Both the position numbers and the translations under genes were made by a program. DNA of 64,000 nucleotides from Galeruca laticollis (lineage: Eukaryota; Arthropoda; Insecta; Coleoptera; Chrysomelidae). How positions within the stretch are numbered: position 1 is the first letter of the stretch; each line of letters starts with the position of its first letter. The notes under the pieces are model-generated. The model was given only the letters and a program-made list of their open reading frames with translations, had not been told where the DNA came from and did not search any database. Below, piece by piece: positions 21,889-31,598 of the stretch. The DNA lies in NCBI GenBank assembly GCA_963921935.1, contig OY998177.1:103283015-103347014 (forward strand), written 5' to 3'.

Positions 21889-22565
21889 AAAAAGCGGATT
21901 GTGGAACAAGCCACGAATTAGTTGCTTTTGTGGATGGTATTGATATTTCTACAGTCGTGTGGAAGGAGAATAAATATATTACTTTAGCATCATCATTTGC
22001 AGGGAAAAAAAACCTACCATGAAAGTGAACCCGGTTCGATCGCACAGAAAAAAAACTGTCGGAGTTTGAGGGTCCATTCAATGTTCTAGCATAACGGACA
22101 TAAGGGGGGAAGGTGTTGAATGGCTGGCAAGCTTCATGGGAAAATGTAAAATAAAATTGAAAAGTCGCATATGCGAATTTTCTATCAACTTCTTGATTGA
22201 GCTTGGTGAATTCCTGGCTACTCTACAAACGAGTGCTTTTGAAAAAACAGCCTGGTTTCAAAGTGAAAAACCAAGCTGAATTCAGAGCAGAAGTTGCTTA
22301 TCATTTGTGCAATGTGAGAGCGCCCCCTAGCAAACGCTGTCGCCCGAGTACCAGCCTGAAAAACAAATAAAAATAAAAAGAGGTCCAAGTAAGCACCTGC
22401 CGCCGATGGTGCCGTTCGGCAACAAACAGTTTTTTATGAAAATAAAGAAAAAAACGCTGTTTTAACTTTTTTCTCCATTTTTCCCATATTAAGACCAATT
22501 CAATGTGCAGTATTCATAATATTTGGGAATAAAAAAAGTCAATCATTTATTCACTTAAGGGTTGA

Positions 22566-23374
22566 ACAGGGCTCAACGCAAGTACAACAATTATTTGAAA
22601 CTTTCAAATTAATAAGGAAGAAAGTGTGAATATATAGCCATAGCTTACCATTATCTTAAAAAGACTATAAGTACATATAGTACTTGTGTCACCCTATACA
22701 TCGTATGATTTGATATCACATCTTTTATAAGGGGTGTATTTGCGTCACCTATATTTACCTCGTCAAGAGGTTTTTGAAGTGATCCTATTAACAACAGCAA
22801 ATAAGTTCCTCTAGTAACCAAAGATACATATCTTGTATTATAAAAACGGATCTGTCTTACAACTGCAACTAAAGTAAATAAGAGAATATTAAATAACGGC
22901 AAGAGTCACTGAAATATGAGAATTATTAATAAGAAGATATATTGTGTACCATATTTTCACCCCTCAAACATACGTTTGAAATATTGGGGTTGGCATCTTG
23001 TTAGCATACATGTATATTAGAGTTGTATATATGAAAGACTTTTTATTGATGGCCCTTTTTATATTGCGCAACTAACGTTTTTATTTATTTGGATACTTTG
23101 TACGACATAAACAACAATTACTTAAGAAGGTTGACACATAACAAAAGATTCTTCGAAGATTTTTTATACAGTGTGTATTAATTGTTTTTGACATATAAAT
23201 TAACTAAATGAAGTTAATATAAGTAGAGAGCTGTTTTATTGATTATTACGATACAGCATATGTCATAAGAGTAAATCTTAAAATTTGTATATTAGAGAAT
23301 ATTTATTTATGCATTCATCGAACATAAACAAAACTCTTATTTCTCCTTTCTATAATCTAATTTGAAGACATGTA

Positions 23375-23443
<69 letters not shown>

Positions 23444-24240
23444 TGTATCTAACACAGTAGCGAGCTGAAAAGTCAGTGTCAATATAAAATGTCCGTATCT
23501 TATAAACACACTTTTATCCGAACAACTACAATATCTGCAATTAAACTGTGCCCCTTAATGAATCTTCAAGTTTGTAAGCCATTGGTATACGGCAACATCT
23601 TTTTGATAAAATCGTTTCCACAGAGGAAAACAAAGAACCTTCTTATAAATTTTCAATAAACTTTATCTGCTTATAAACTTATTTAGAAGAAAAAAAAATT
23701 AAATAAACAACAGATAGAAGTCTCACATATGATGTAACAAACCGTTCATCAATAAATTCCTGCGACTGATCGGCACCACCGGTTTAAAAATTCCAAAAAT
23801 TTTATTGCGAAAATATTTTATTTAAATATTTATCTTTGAAACTACATACGTAGATTAGGAGGATTCACGGAAACATTTGTAGATTTAATCGACTTAAGTG
23901 TGTCAATACTGGGGTTCCCAGCTGAATCTCATTTTTACAGATAGAATATTATATACTGTCACAGTTCTGGTCTATTTGGTGGGTAGATAGGTACTAATAA
24001 AAATATGTTACATTTCTTTCGAAATAGTAAAAAAAATGGTATGACTACCACAGGGACCTCCCGCAATTTAGTACATTTGTGCAAAATAATTTGAAATTGA
24101 AACGCTAAATAGGGGCAGTTTTAGGTTAGAACCGCGTGAGCTGTAGTAACTAGCAACACAAACATGAACGGAAAACAAAACCAGTTCAAACCAATGAAGA
24201 TTTGTAGGCAACCTTAAATTAAAAAAGGGTTAAAATGTAA
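22566..24240. other. No recognisable gene; (TA)n tract at 23376-23440
   Basis: AT-rich sequence. A 65-bp pure TA microsatellite lies at 23376-23440. Short frames on either strand have no known motif. Confidence 0.5.
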
Positions 24241-24244
24241 ACGG

Positions 24245-24560
24245 GTGATTTTAGACAAAAATGTTTTAAACAAAAGTTGTGTATTTTGACATGCTGATTA
24301 ATTTTTGCCGTAAATCTGCTTCGAACCGATATATTAGCATCTTCATCCAATATTCAAAATTTGAAACCCATCGTTTTAGAGAAAAATATTTGAAACAAAA
24401 GTTGTGTAATTTGGCCCGCTGTGTAATTTATTTATATAAATTTTTGCCAACAATTTATTCCCAACCGAAATATTTAAACGCATCATTTTATGAAATGATG
24501 TTTCAATGAAAAGTTAGGCATATTGGCCTTACGTACACTGTATCCGAAAAACAACACCCA
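24245..24560 (+). repeat. Degenerate ~115-bp tandem repeat
   Basis: Three units with the shared box (A)AAATRTTTNAAACAAAAGTTGTG are spaced at about 24255, 24380 and 24492. They are followed near 24690 by GCGCTAATCGGTTCAGCGGT and a CAGACAGG tract, a type of sequence common around insect TEs. Confidence 0.5.
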
Positions 24561-24756
24561 ACAGAGATATTAGCATTTTTCTATTTTCTTTCACTCGCCT
24601 CCTATAGAGGAGTTGATCAATTCAAAGCAAAATCTTTTCAACTTTTCCTTTTATGCCTAAGAATATATTTATCAAATTTGGCGCTAATCGGTTCAGCGGT
24701 TTGGCTGGAAATGTGCTCATAGTCAGACAGGCAGACCGACATCATCGAGATAACAC

Positions 24757-25283
24757 TTGATTTGGAATCATGTTGTTTCAAAACGTGTATTTCCGAAAAA
24801 AAGGGAGAGTCAATGCATGACCCCCCTTTTACGACACAACTCTGAACAACAACAATACTACAAGTCCCAAACTTCAAGCCAAATTACACCCCCAACAACA
24901 TTACGCCCTCCAAATGCACAATCGCTTCCTTATCAATTTTATACGTCCCAAAATTTAAGCCAAACTAGACCAACAACCTTACGCCCTCCAAGGCACAATC
25001 GCTTCCTGATCAATTTTATGCGTCCCAAACTTTGAGCCAAACTGGACCAACCTTAAGCCCTCCAAGCGCACAATCGGTTCTTGATCAATTTTTGATGTCC
25101 CAAACTTCAAACCAAAGTAGACCTCCAACAACCGTACGTTCTCCAAGTACACAATCACTTCCTCATCAATTTGTTATAGCACCACAGTCGCCTTTGATAA
25201 CCGACTTGCAGTCACCGAGCAGCTATAGCATGGAATCTACAGAAAATGTAGAGTTTTCGAACTATACTTCAACTGCTCAATGA
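24757..25283 (+). pseudogene. Harbinger accessory (MADF-type) protein C terminus
   Basis: Two overlapping frames (24757-25035, 25032-25283) encode a Pro/Ser/Gln/Thr-rich protein made of four repeats of about 26-28 residues, e.g. SQTSSQITPPTTLRPPNAQ and SLPYQFYTSQNLSQTRP. A frameshift near 25030 lies in the third repeat. The final residues are NVEFSNYTSTAQ. It faces the transposase exon on the opposite strand, as the two genes of PIF/Harbinger elements often do, and low-complexity tails of this kind follow the MADF/Myb domain in insect Harbingers. The DNA-binding domain itself is not recognisable here. AATAAA follows at about 25378. Confidence 0.5.
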
Positions 25284-25577
25284 ACATTATCATTATTTGT
25301 GTTTTTACAATATGTTGTAGTTCTAAAAACTTCATATTTGAGAAGATTCATCTACATTGAAACATTTTTGAATAAGTAATAAACACATCGATATTCATGA
25401 TGTATTTTTGTCAAAATAGTTGTGCAAAAACTAATATATATCTAAATTTTGGAAACCAGTTTTTATCTTGTCCTGTTATATTATGGGAAGTTTAAAGGAA
25501 TACCGGGGACGCGGTATGCCGGGAAGAAGGAGGGGAGCAGGGGAAAATGCGGCTAAGATTAACAATATTTTCGACTT

Positions 25578-25737
25578 ACCTTATTGTTATTGTCAGTCTT
25601 TCTTCAACACCTATTGCATTCCTAAATGTTGTATTCATTTTGGTCATGTATGGTCTCAAAATTTTCATTAACTCATCGAACGACTCAATCGACATTCGAT
25701 AATAATTAAAAAACATGCTGTTATGTTTTCTAATATT
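25578..25737 (-). pseudogene. PIF/Harbinger transposase, exon with intron donor
   Basis: Minus strand: KHNSMFFNYYRMSIESFDELM then LRPYMTKMNTTFRNAIGVEE and RLTITIR, a close match to the N-terminal part of Harbinger (HARBI1-like) transposases (FFNYFRMS.ESFDELL). It ends at a strong splice donor ATAAG|GTAAGT at about 25578. The DDE domain that should follow is absent, because only about 290 bp separate this from the opposing gene. Upstream it is interrupted by the PLE insertion; the preceding codons are at 30869-31010. Confidence 0.75.
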
Positions 25738-25853
25738 AAAGAAAAGAAAATCAACCGTCTCGACCCTTACTTCGGGGAATCTACTCATATTAGTGTTTTA
25801 AATGAAGCTTACTGTTTCTAGCTAATTCCACAATATATTGAAAATTTGTTCAA

Positions 25854-25910
25854 AATTCTAAAAAATTGACAATTGTTTCGATATTAAATATGCTTGTCAG
25901 AATGACAGAA
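25854..25910 (-). ncRNA. Degenerate hammerhead motif (PLE-B 5' repeat)
   Basis: Minus strand CTGACAA (core G8 to A), stem II ATATT/AATAT, GAAAC, AATTGTC. A single core change probably inactivates it. Confidence 0.5.
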
Positions 25911-26871
25911 GTTACATTTCATTTGATGCCTACCTGATGTTTAATAGTTATTTTTAGCTAGAACAAGAAGTGATTGTGATTGACTTATTATGTTAATAGA
26001 ACAAAGAAGAAGATAAGATACTACAAATATTAAAGCTATATTATTAGCCCTATGGGGATTTCCTGGATGTCTAAACATCATGAAACTGTAAGTACTTACA
26101 TACCAACACACTTTGCACCACGATTTGAAAACCTTTCCGACACTAATTTTACAGATAGTGGAATCGATTTTTCAAATAAAGGTTTAAAGTACAGCATACC
26201 ACGAGAATTTACGAATAATAGTAAACAAATTATAGCTACAGAGTCAGAAATATCTTTAAAATCTAATTCAAATAATTTTCTTTATGAGAAATTAAAACTT
26301 GCCAATTTAATCAAGAATATTGAACCTTCAAAAGTTATACGTCAAACAAAAAAGTTCTAAATGCAATCAAAAAGAAAGTAGAAGATAATAACCTAACAGT
26401 TACAAAATCTGACAAGGGGAACGCAACTGTCATATTGACAACTAGAGATTATAATTCAAAAATATATAACTTTATAGAATCTAACGATGTAAAAGTTCTT
26501 AGAGCAAACCCAACAAAAAAGTTTTCTAATAATGTAAGGCATATTGTTAATAATTCTAATCATCTTTAAAGTGATAACGATAAATAAGAATTCTCATTCT
26601 CCACAATTATATGGAACAGTTAAATTACATAAAATAACGAAACTATTTAGACCTGTAGTTTCTTATGTAAATACTCCTAATAATATGTTGACAAAGAGAC
26701 TCAACAGTATACTTAATAGTTACGGATACACATCTAAATACTCAATTGGAAATTCAGTGGAAAATTGTAATGCGTATTGCCCAGGTAAGCCCAAAGGAGA
26801 TAGAGTTCAATTAAATGATTTATTTCTAAAAAAATATTATTTACAATAACAAAAATAAACTAAAATTCAAT

Positions 26872-26872
<1 letters not shown>

Positions 26873-26945
<73 letters not shown>
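26873..26945. repeat. (TA)n microsatellite inside PLE-B
   Basis: About 35 TA units directly precede a non-PLE patch. The pair interrupts the RT frame between 26849 and 27051. Confidence 0.95.
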
Positions 26946-26948
<3 letters not shown>

Positions 26949-27045
26949 CGTAAATATTTTGAAGGTCGCGTGGCGTAGGGGCTTTGGTGTTCTGGTGGGG
27001 TATCTCGTCATCGCGCTGCTACCTGGTTTCTTGAATCGAGTTTTA
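26946..27045 (+). other. SINE-like (tRNA-derived?) patch
   Basis: Not PLE sequence. It has TGGCGTAGGGG (A-box-like) and, about 50 bp later, CCTGGTTTCTTGAATCGAG (a split B-box-like GGTTC..GAATC). It is more GC-rich than its surroundings. It could be a tRNA-derived SINE head; the B box carries extra bases, so this is weak. Confidence 0.3.
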
Positions 27046-27267
27046 TAGTAATGAATTTATATCATTACAAAATATTAAAAGCATTCAACATGCAAGATAA
27101 CTCTAGGCTCATTTCATTTGATGTTACTAATATGTTCACTAAAATTCCTCCTGAAGAATGTTTAATACTTGTAAGAAAATTACTAGAAGATAAAAATATT
27201 AATCCAGGAATAATAGCAGATATACTTAATTTATTTTATATATTATTTCACTTTTGACAATAAGATA

Positions 27268-29622
27268 TACAGGATGTGTCGCATAAGAACCGACACAGAG
27301 CAGAGGCGTATAGGGGAAACCAAAATATGACGATTGAGGGCAATTTACCTCTATACCAAGCTGCATCCCTGAGGAGTTATAGGGCCTCAAAGTGGGTCCC
27401 AAAATTTCGAAAAAAATTAATTTCTTTGCAACCCTTAAACTCAAAAATACTAAATTTGGTACACTATATGAGACTGTTAAGAGCATTAAGTAATGGTAAG
27501 TAGAAGGCGATTGAACTATTCTGGGGACTTAATTAGGGGTGATCTAACCTAAAAATTTCACAGAATTTTTTATCTGTTATTCGATTTGAAAATTCTTATT
27601 TTCATACAATGGATAACTTAATTCCTAAACTTTTTTTACTCTTGTCGTTTTGCACAAAACTTTATCATTTTCAAGGAAAAATCGAATAACCAAAGACATG
27701 TTTTCAACAATGTTTTTTAAAAAGTTACAAAAAAGTTAAGAGTTGGCTATGAATTTATACATCAAATTTGACAATTTGTCATTCAGTTCTTGTAGTGAGT
27801 AAATTGTTATAATTTTTTTAAATGAGTGGAAAATATGTTATTGGTGTTAGGTTTTTGTGAAGGAAACTGTAGAAGAAGAGTGCAAGAATATCCTAATCGC
27901 GTAGTTCCTCACAAAGAAACATTTTTTAATGTTGAAAGGCCGGCTCGAGAAACAGGAAAGTTTTATAGTGTTAATCGAGAACGGACTGTTCAAATGAGTG
28001 TGCGAGATGGAGAACTCATTTTGAATACAATTGACGATCAACGGCATATTAGCACTAGAACTTGATCTAGACAGAGTGGCATATCAAGATCATCTACACC
28101 GAACTATTAGACGTAATTTACTCCATCCATATCATGCTCATAAAGTGCAAGAACTGTTACCTCAAGACTTGGCTTAGCGAGTGAATTTCTGTTGATTTAT
28201 TTTACGTCGGGATATTCACTTTCAAACGAAGATTATTTTTACTGATTAGGCTTGCTTTACTCGTAGAGGTATTACAAATATGCATAACTATCATGAGTAT
28301 TCAGATGAAAACCCTCATGTAATAACTCCTCGACATTTCCAACATGAGTTCAAGATTAACGTTTGGGTCGGCCTTATCGATCATTATTTGATTGAACCAG
28401 TTATTTTACCAAACCGGCTAACAGTCGAAACTTATTTAGAGTTTCTCCAAAATACTCTTCCGGATTTATTTGACGATTCGCCATTACGATTGAGGTTGCA
28501 ACATTTATTTATGCATGATGGAGCACCACCTCATTTTAGTGTAAGAAACTATTTAAACCGCCAATATCCAAATAAGTGGATTGGACGAGGAAATAATTGT
28601 ACCCGCTTACCGGACCTCAATAAATGTGATTACTTTCTTTGGGGAGCGTAAAAGGAGTCTGTTCATTCTTCACCAGTTGATTCCCGATAAGAATTGTGAA
28701 ATCGCATTGCAGACAAATGCAATATAACAAAAATGATCATAAGCTACTGACCAGAATCGACTTCAATTTTCGGCGATGAGAAAAGAGATGAGAGAGAGAA
28801 AAGAGAAAATGGTGATCTTTTTCAGCAATTTCTTCAAATTAAAATGTTCATGTTCTTTCTACAATATTATTAATTTGTTTTTTCAATAAAGTGTTCTTAT
28901 TTAAATGTATCTATCAACTTGTTAAATCTGAAATGAAATTCATGATATGAATGGAGTAAATTACGTAAATAGTTATTCGACTTTTCCTTGAGAATGACAA
29001 AGTTTTATACAAAATTACAAGAGTAAAAAAAGGTTCACAATTAAATTATCCATAGTACGAAAATAAAATATTACAAATCAAATGACAGATAAAAAAATTC
29101 TGTGAAATTTCATGGTTATCCACTTTTACACTTATTGATAATTCTCCACTCATTTAAAAAAAATTTAAACAATGTTCTTACTACAAGAACTGGATTCCCA
29201 ATTGTCAAATTTGATGTATAAATTCATAGCCAACTCTTGACTTTTTTGTAACATTTTAAATAACATTGTTGAAAACATGTCTTTGGTTATTCGATTTTTC
29301 CTTGAAAATGACAAAGTATTTTGCAAAATTACGAGAGTAAAAAAAGTTTAAGAACCAAGTTTTCCATGGCATGAAAATAGAAATTTTCAAATCGGAAGAC
29401 AGATAAAAAAATTCTGTGAAATTTTAAGGTTGTGTCACACCTAATTAATTCCCCAGAATGGTTAGATCGCCTTCTACTTACCATTACTTAATGCTCTTAA
29501 CAGTCTCATACAGTGTACGAAATTTGGTATTTTCAAGTTAAAGGGTTGCAAAGAAATTAATATTTTTCGAAATTTTGGGCCCCACTTTGAGGCCCTATAA
29601 CTCCTCAGGGATGCAGCTTGGT
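27268..29622 (+). mobile_element. Mariner-like element 2, right end deleted
   Basis: The left TIR begins TACAGGATGTGTCGCATAAG after a TA. Inverted similarity runs from about 27353-27800 to about 28960-29622. The right arm stops at 29622, opposite left position about 27354, so the outer ~85 bp of the right TIR are missing together with about 300 bp of the PLE RT gene. One deletion took both. Confidence 0.8.
27823..28800 (+). pseudogene. Mariner-like transposase (DD41D-like), dead
   Basis: The N-terminal HTH (27826-28065: LGFCEGNCRRRVQEYPNRVV) is of the same DUF4817-like type as in mariners 1 and 3. The next part contains FT-D-stop-ACFTRRG near 28250, i.e. the first Asp with the following Glu codon turned into TAG. 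28280-28651 reads INVWVGLIDHYLIEPVILP and LQHLFMHDGAPPHFS with the second Asp, then PNKWIGRG and LNKCDYFLWG with the third Asp. Spacing between the last two Asp is shorter than in its relatives because a few residues are lost. Confidence 0.75.
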
Positions 29623-29640
29623 GAATTTTTCATATATTCA

Positions 29641-30375
29641 ACTCAATTTACCGAAAACCAACACATACTGATGTGACTATTCCATATAGTTCCAATCACC
29701 CCATGTCACATAAACTGGCGGCATATAATTCAATGATACATAGAGCATTCTCAGGTCCTATGAACAAATATAATTTTGATACAGAGATTAATACAATTAA
29801 ACAAATAGCAACATCCAACGGTTATCCATTACATATGATAAAAAAACTAATTAATATAAAAGAGCAAAAAATGGCATTACAACTAATATTTCCTAAACAA
29901 ACTAAAGAAATAAAAACTCATAAAACATATGCAGGAAATATTTCTAATAATATTTCAAAGATGAATATATTTAGCAACGATTACAACAATTTCCTTTAAA
30001 ACAGAAAATATCGTAAGTACAAAATTGTTAAATGTAAAAACAAAAATATCACCATTGAAGAAATCAGGTATATATAAACTTAAATGTCCATCACGTAATG
30101 CTGTCTATACCGATACAGTGAACACTTACGAGATACAGATTAAAACAACGAGATAAATCCCACTATGCAAAACATCTACTTGACACTAATCATTCAAATC
30201 ATTCATTGACACCTAACACAGAACTAGAAGTACTACATATTTGTGATAAGAAACAAGAACTGGATTTCCTTGAAGAATTGGAAATGAGAAGACACTTAAG
30301 AAACCCACAATATGGAGTCGTCAATGAACAGATAAATCTAGGGAGTTCTCCACTTTTAAACTGTCTTCTTAAGTG
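29641..30375 (+). pseudogene. PLE-B RT C-terminus, linker and GIY-YIG nuclease
   Basis: 29641-29999 continues the PLE protein (SIYRKPTHTDVTIPYSS..., MSHKLAAYNSMIHRAFSGPM), the conserved post-RT region. The linker passes a stop at about 30000, then a degraded nuclease follows (30060-30375): GIYKLKCP.., ..HYAKHLLDTNHS..., QELDFLEELEMRRHLRNPQY. The GIY-YIG core is damaged by a deletion near 30110 that removed the YLGQT segment. It ends NCLLK, stop at 30373-30375, like the intact copy at 50171. Confidence 0.8.
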
Positions 30376-30591
30376 ATAATTGTAAAGATCGGCAGATATA
30401 GTTTTCCTGGTTTTCTATATCACTGCACAGTTATACTGATCTTAATTGAGAAAAAAAGTTTTGATATTGGTAATATCATATCTTCTTCTTTGCTCTATTA
30501 ACATATATTGAGTCAATCACAAGGTAGGTCACTTCTTGGTCTAGCCAAAAATAACTATTAAACATCAGGAAGGCGTCAAATGAAATGTAAC

Positions 30592-30647
30592 TTCTGTCAT
30601 TCTGACGATGATATTTAATATCGAAACAATTGTCAATTTTTTAGAAT
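30592..30647 (+). ncRNA. Hammerhead-ribozyme motif with intact core (PLE-B)
   Basis: CTGACGA at 30602-30608 fits CUGANGA. Stem II is GATAT/ATATC around TTA. GAAAC follows at 30623-30627, then stem III ACA/TGT with a two-base loop and the cleavage triplet GTC (after 30634). Stem I pairs ATT/AAT next to the core and TTCT (30592-30595)/AGAA (30643-30646) beyond an internal loop. All essential core bases are present. The motif sits in the sense orientation near the PLE 3' end. Confidence 0.75.
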
Positions 30648-30868
30648 TTTCAATAACTTTTATTATATTGTGGAATTAACTAGAGACCGTGAATTTCATT
30701 TAAAAACACTAATATGAGCATATTCCACGAAGTAAGGGTCGAGACAGTTAATTTCAGTTAAGAATTAATAAAGTTTAACTGATACACATACATTAGAGCT
30801 AGTTTACATTTTTTCAATATATTGTGGAATTAGCTAGAAACAGTAAGTTTCATTCAAAACACTAATTA

Positions 30869-31010
30869 TCTAATATTGCGGAAACCGTTCACTTGTGTTG
30901 CCTTCAACATGATAAGGATGGTCCAATATTTCCTGCGGGTGGGTCGTCGAAGTAATCCCACGGTTTCCAAAGCGCAAACAAATTTTACTTTGAACATACT
31001 TGCTTCGTTG
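30869..31010 (-). pseudogene. PIF/Harbinger transposase, N-terminal part (continued)
   Basis: Minus strand: RRPTRRKYWTI..VNGFRNI, which joins through the 9-bp TSD TCTAATATT (25729-25737 and 30869-30877) to RKHNSMFFNYYRM at 25728 with the frame restored. The Arg/Trp-rich start fits Harbinger N termini (RRR.WWV). The host Harbinger therefore spans at least 24757-31010 minus the PLE. Confidence 0.65.
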
Positions 31011-31168
31011 TTTGACACGAACTGGAAAACCATCTCAAATCGCTAACCACGGTAGGCTTCCACACATAGATACAAAAAATCTGCACAATGTGTACGCAAC
31101 AACTCTCTTGTCGAAAATACGCATCTGCTGAATACACATAGTGTAGACCCGCCATTAGAGAAAACAAT

Positions 31169-31598
31169 GCCTCTTCCACGTATTCGTACCGGCATCGTTT
31201 TTTACAAGAGACAGTTGTGGCTATACAACGCGGAAGTTCATTCCTTTAAGAAGAGGCCAGGCTACTGCTATGTTTTGACCAAAACTCAAGCAGGTATAGG
31301 TCCAAGAAATCGATTTCTGTTTAATAAAATTCGTTGAAACGGAATAAAAAATTTGGTTTTGTGGAGTGATCCATGCGGCGGACAAAACAGAAACGTTACG
31401 ATGGTTCTATTTTGCCTTGAAGCCCATCTCACTCTAAAGACAATTTCTATTAAGTACCTTGTATCTGGGAACAGTTTTTTGTTGAATGACACTGACTTTA
31501 GTGATATTGAAGAAGCATTAAAATATGTACAAATGCTATATTTATTAAGGGACTATATCCAAGTTATGGGAAGAGCAAGAAAGAAAAAAACTTTTTAC
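31169..31598 (+). pseudogene. DUF7869-like gene, first part
   Basis: The plus-strand frame reads RIRTGIVFYKRQLWLYNAEV, then GYCYVLTKTQAGIGPRNRF, a stop near 31336, then LVLWSDPCGGQNRNVTM, ISIKYLVSGNSFLLNDTDFS and DIEEALKYVQML. The 'SDxCGGQNRN' and 'KFLVSGHSFLPND' motifs belong to a large uncharacterised family of multi-copy arthropod proteins (DUF7869-type) of unknown function; the Asp-containing strand suggests a nuclease-like fold but this is inference. It is interrupted at about 31598 by Crypton 1 and resumes at about 33838. Confidence 0.65.

Larger units (their letters stand above)
19560..22350 (+). pseudogene. piggyBac-like transposase (PGBD type), four pieces
   Basis: An acidic N terminus (19560-19735, e.g. 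FIPESDSDDDSKKD) precedes the catalytic region. 19738-20145 holds the DDE_Tnp_1_7 start; a stop splits it from the next piece. Near 20205 lies the first Asp (VSIDEQMCSTK), followed by HNMKQYKPMKPHKWGFKF and, near 20455, YRLCHDNYYTSLQ with the second Asp. After the PLE repeat a short piece LMGYLAKK follows (about 20828-20850). After the tandem-repeat element it resumes at 21889 with SHELVAFVDGIDISTVVW and, with frameshifts and stops, reaches YNGHKGG (a remnant of the third catalytic region) and NSWLLYKRVLLKK and GAPPSKR-like ends near 22330. Confidence 0.8.
19080..22561 (+). mobile_element. piggyBac-like element 2, with two nested insertions
   Basis: Left end TTAA (19076-19079) + CCCTTAAATTCATGTTG. 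Right end ..CTTAAGGG (to 22561) + TTGA (22562-22565), a decayed TTAA. The transposase is on the plus strand and is interrupted by a PLE-B terminal repeat (20481-20830) and by a tandem-repeat element (20884-21888). Without these the element is about 2.1 kb. Order of events: piggyBac first, then the two insertions. Confidence 0.85.
26052..27257 (+). pseudogene. PLE-B N-terminal domain and RT, first half
   Basis: 26052-26360 gives a Lys/Asn-rich N-terminal domain of PLE type. A frameshift follows, then TKSDKGNATVILTTRDYNSK (about 26405-26465), the RT0-type block of Penelope RTs. About 26600-26700 gives LYGTVKLHKITKLFRPVVSY, corresponding to RT1/RT2. After the 170-bp patch, 27075-27250 gives NSRLISFDVTNMFTKIPPEE, which is RT3 with the first catalytic Asp (FDV), and LVRKLLEDKN. 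The frame then hits mariner 2. The segment with the YxDD box is missing from this copy. Confidence 0.8.
25738..30868 (+). mobile_element. Penelope-like element family B, long copy in Harbinger
   Basis: Flanked by the 9-bp TSD TCTAATATT. It starts with an inverted terminal repeat (CGTCTCGACCCTTAC... to about 26040) and ends with its complement (about 30380-30760) plus a partial repeat ending TTCAAAACACTAATTA. The plus-strand ORF holds an N-terminal domain, RT and GIY-YIG nuclease. It is cut by a TA-microsatellite/SINE-like patch (26873-27045) and by mariner 2 (27268-29622). The two terminal repeats are in inverted orientation, an arrangement known in PLEs. Confidence 0.85.

Noticed and set aside
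21680..22081. 133-codon minus-strand frame
   Set aside because: It spans a GAC microsatellite, the end of the tandem-repeat element and the antisense of piggyBac; the sense strand explains it better.
25468..25671. 67-codon plus-strand frame
   Set aside because: Antisense of the Harbinger exon and its intron start.
25738..25788. Start codon and first residues (MSRFPEVRVETV) of the minus-strand frame 25788-25576
   Set aside because: These codons come from the PLE terminal repeat; the true Harbinger N terminus lies at 30869-31010.
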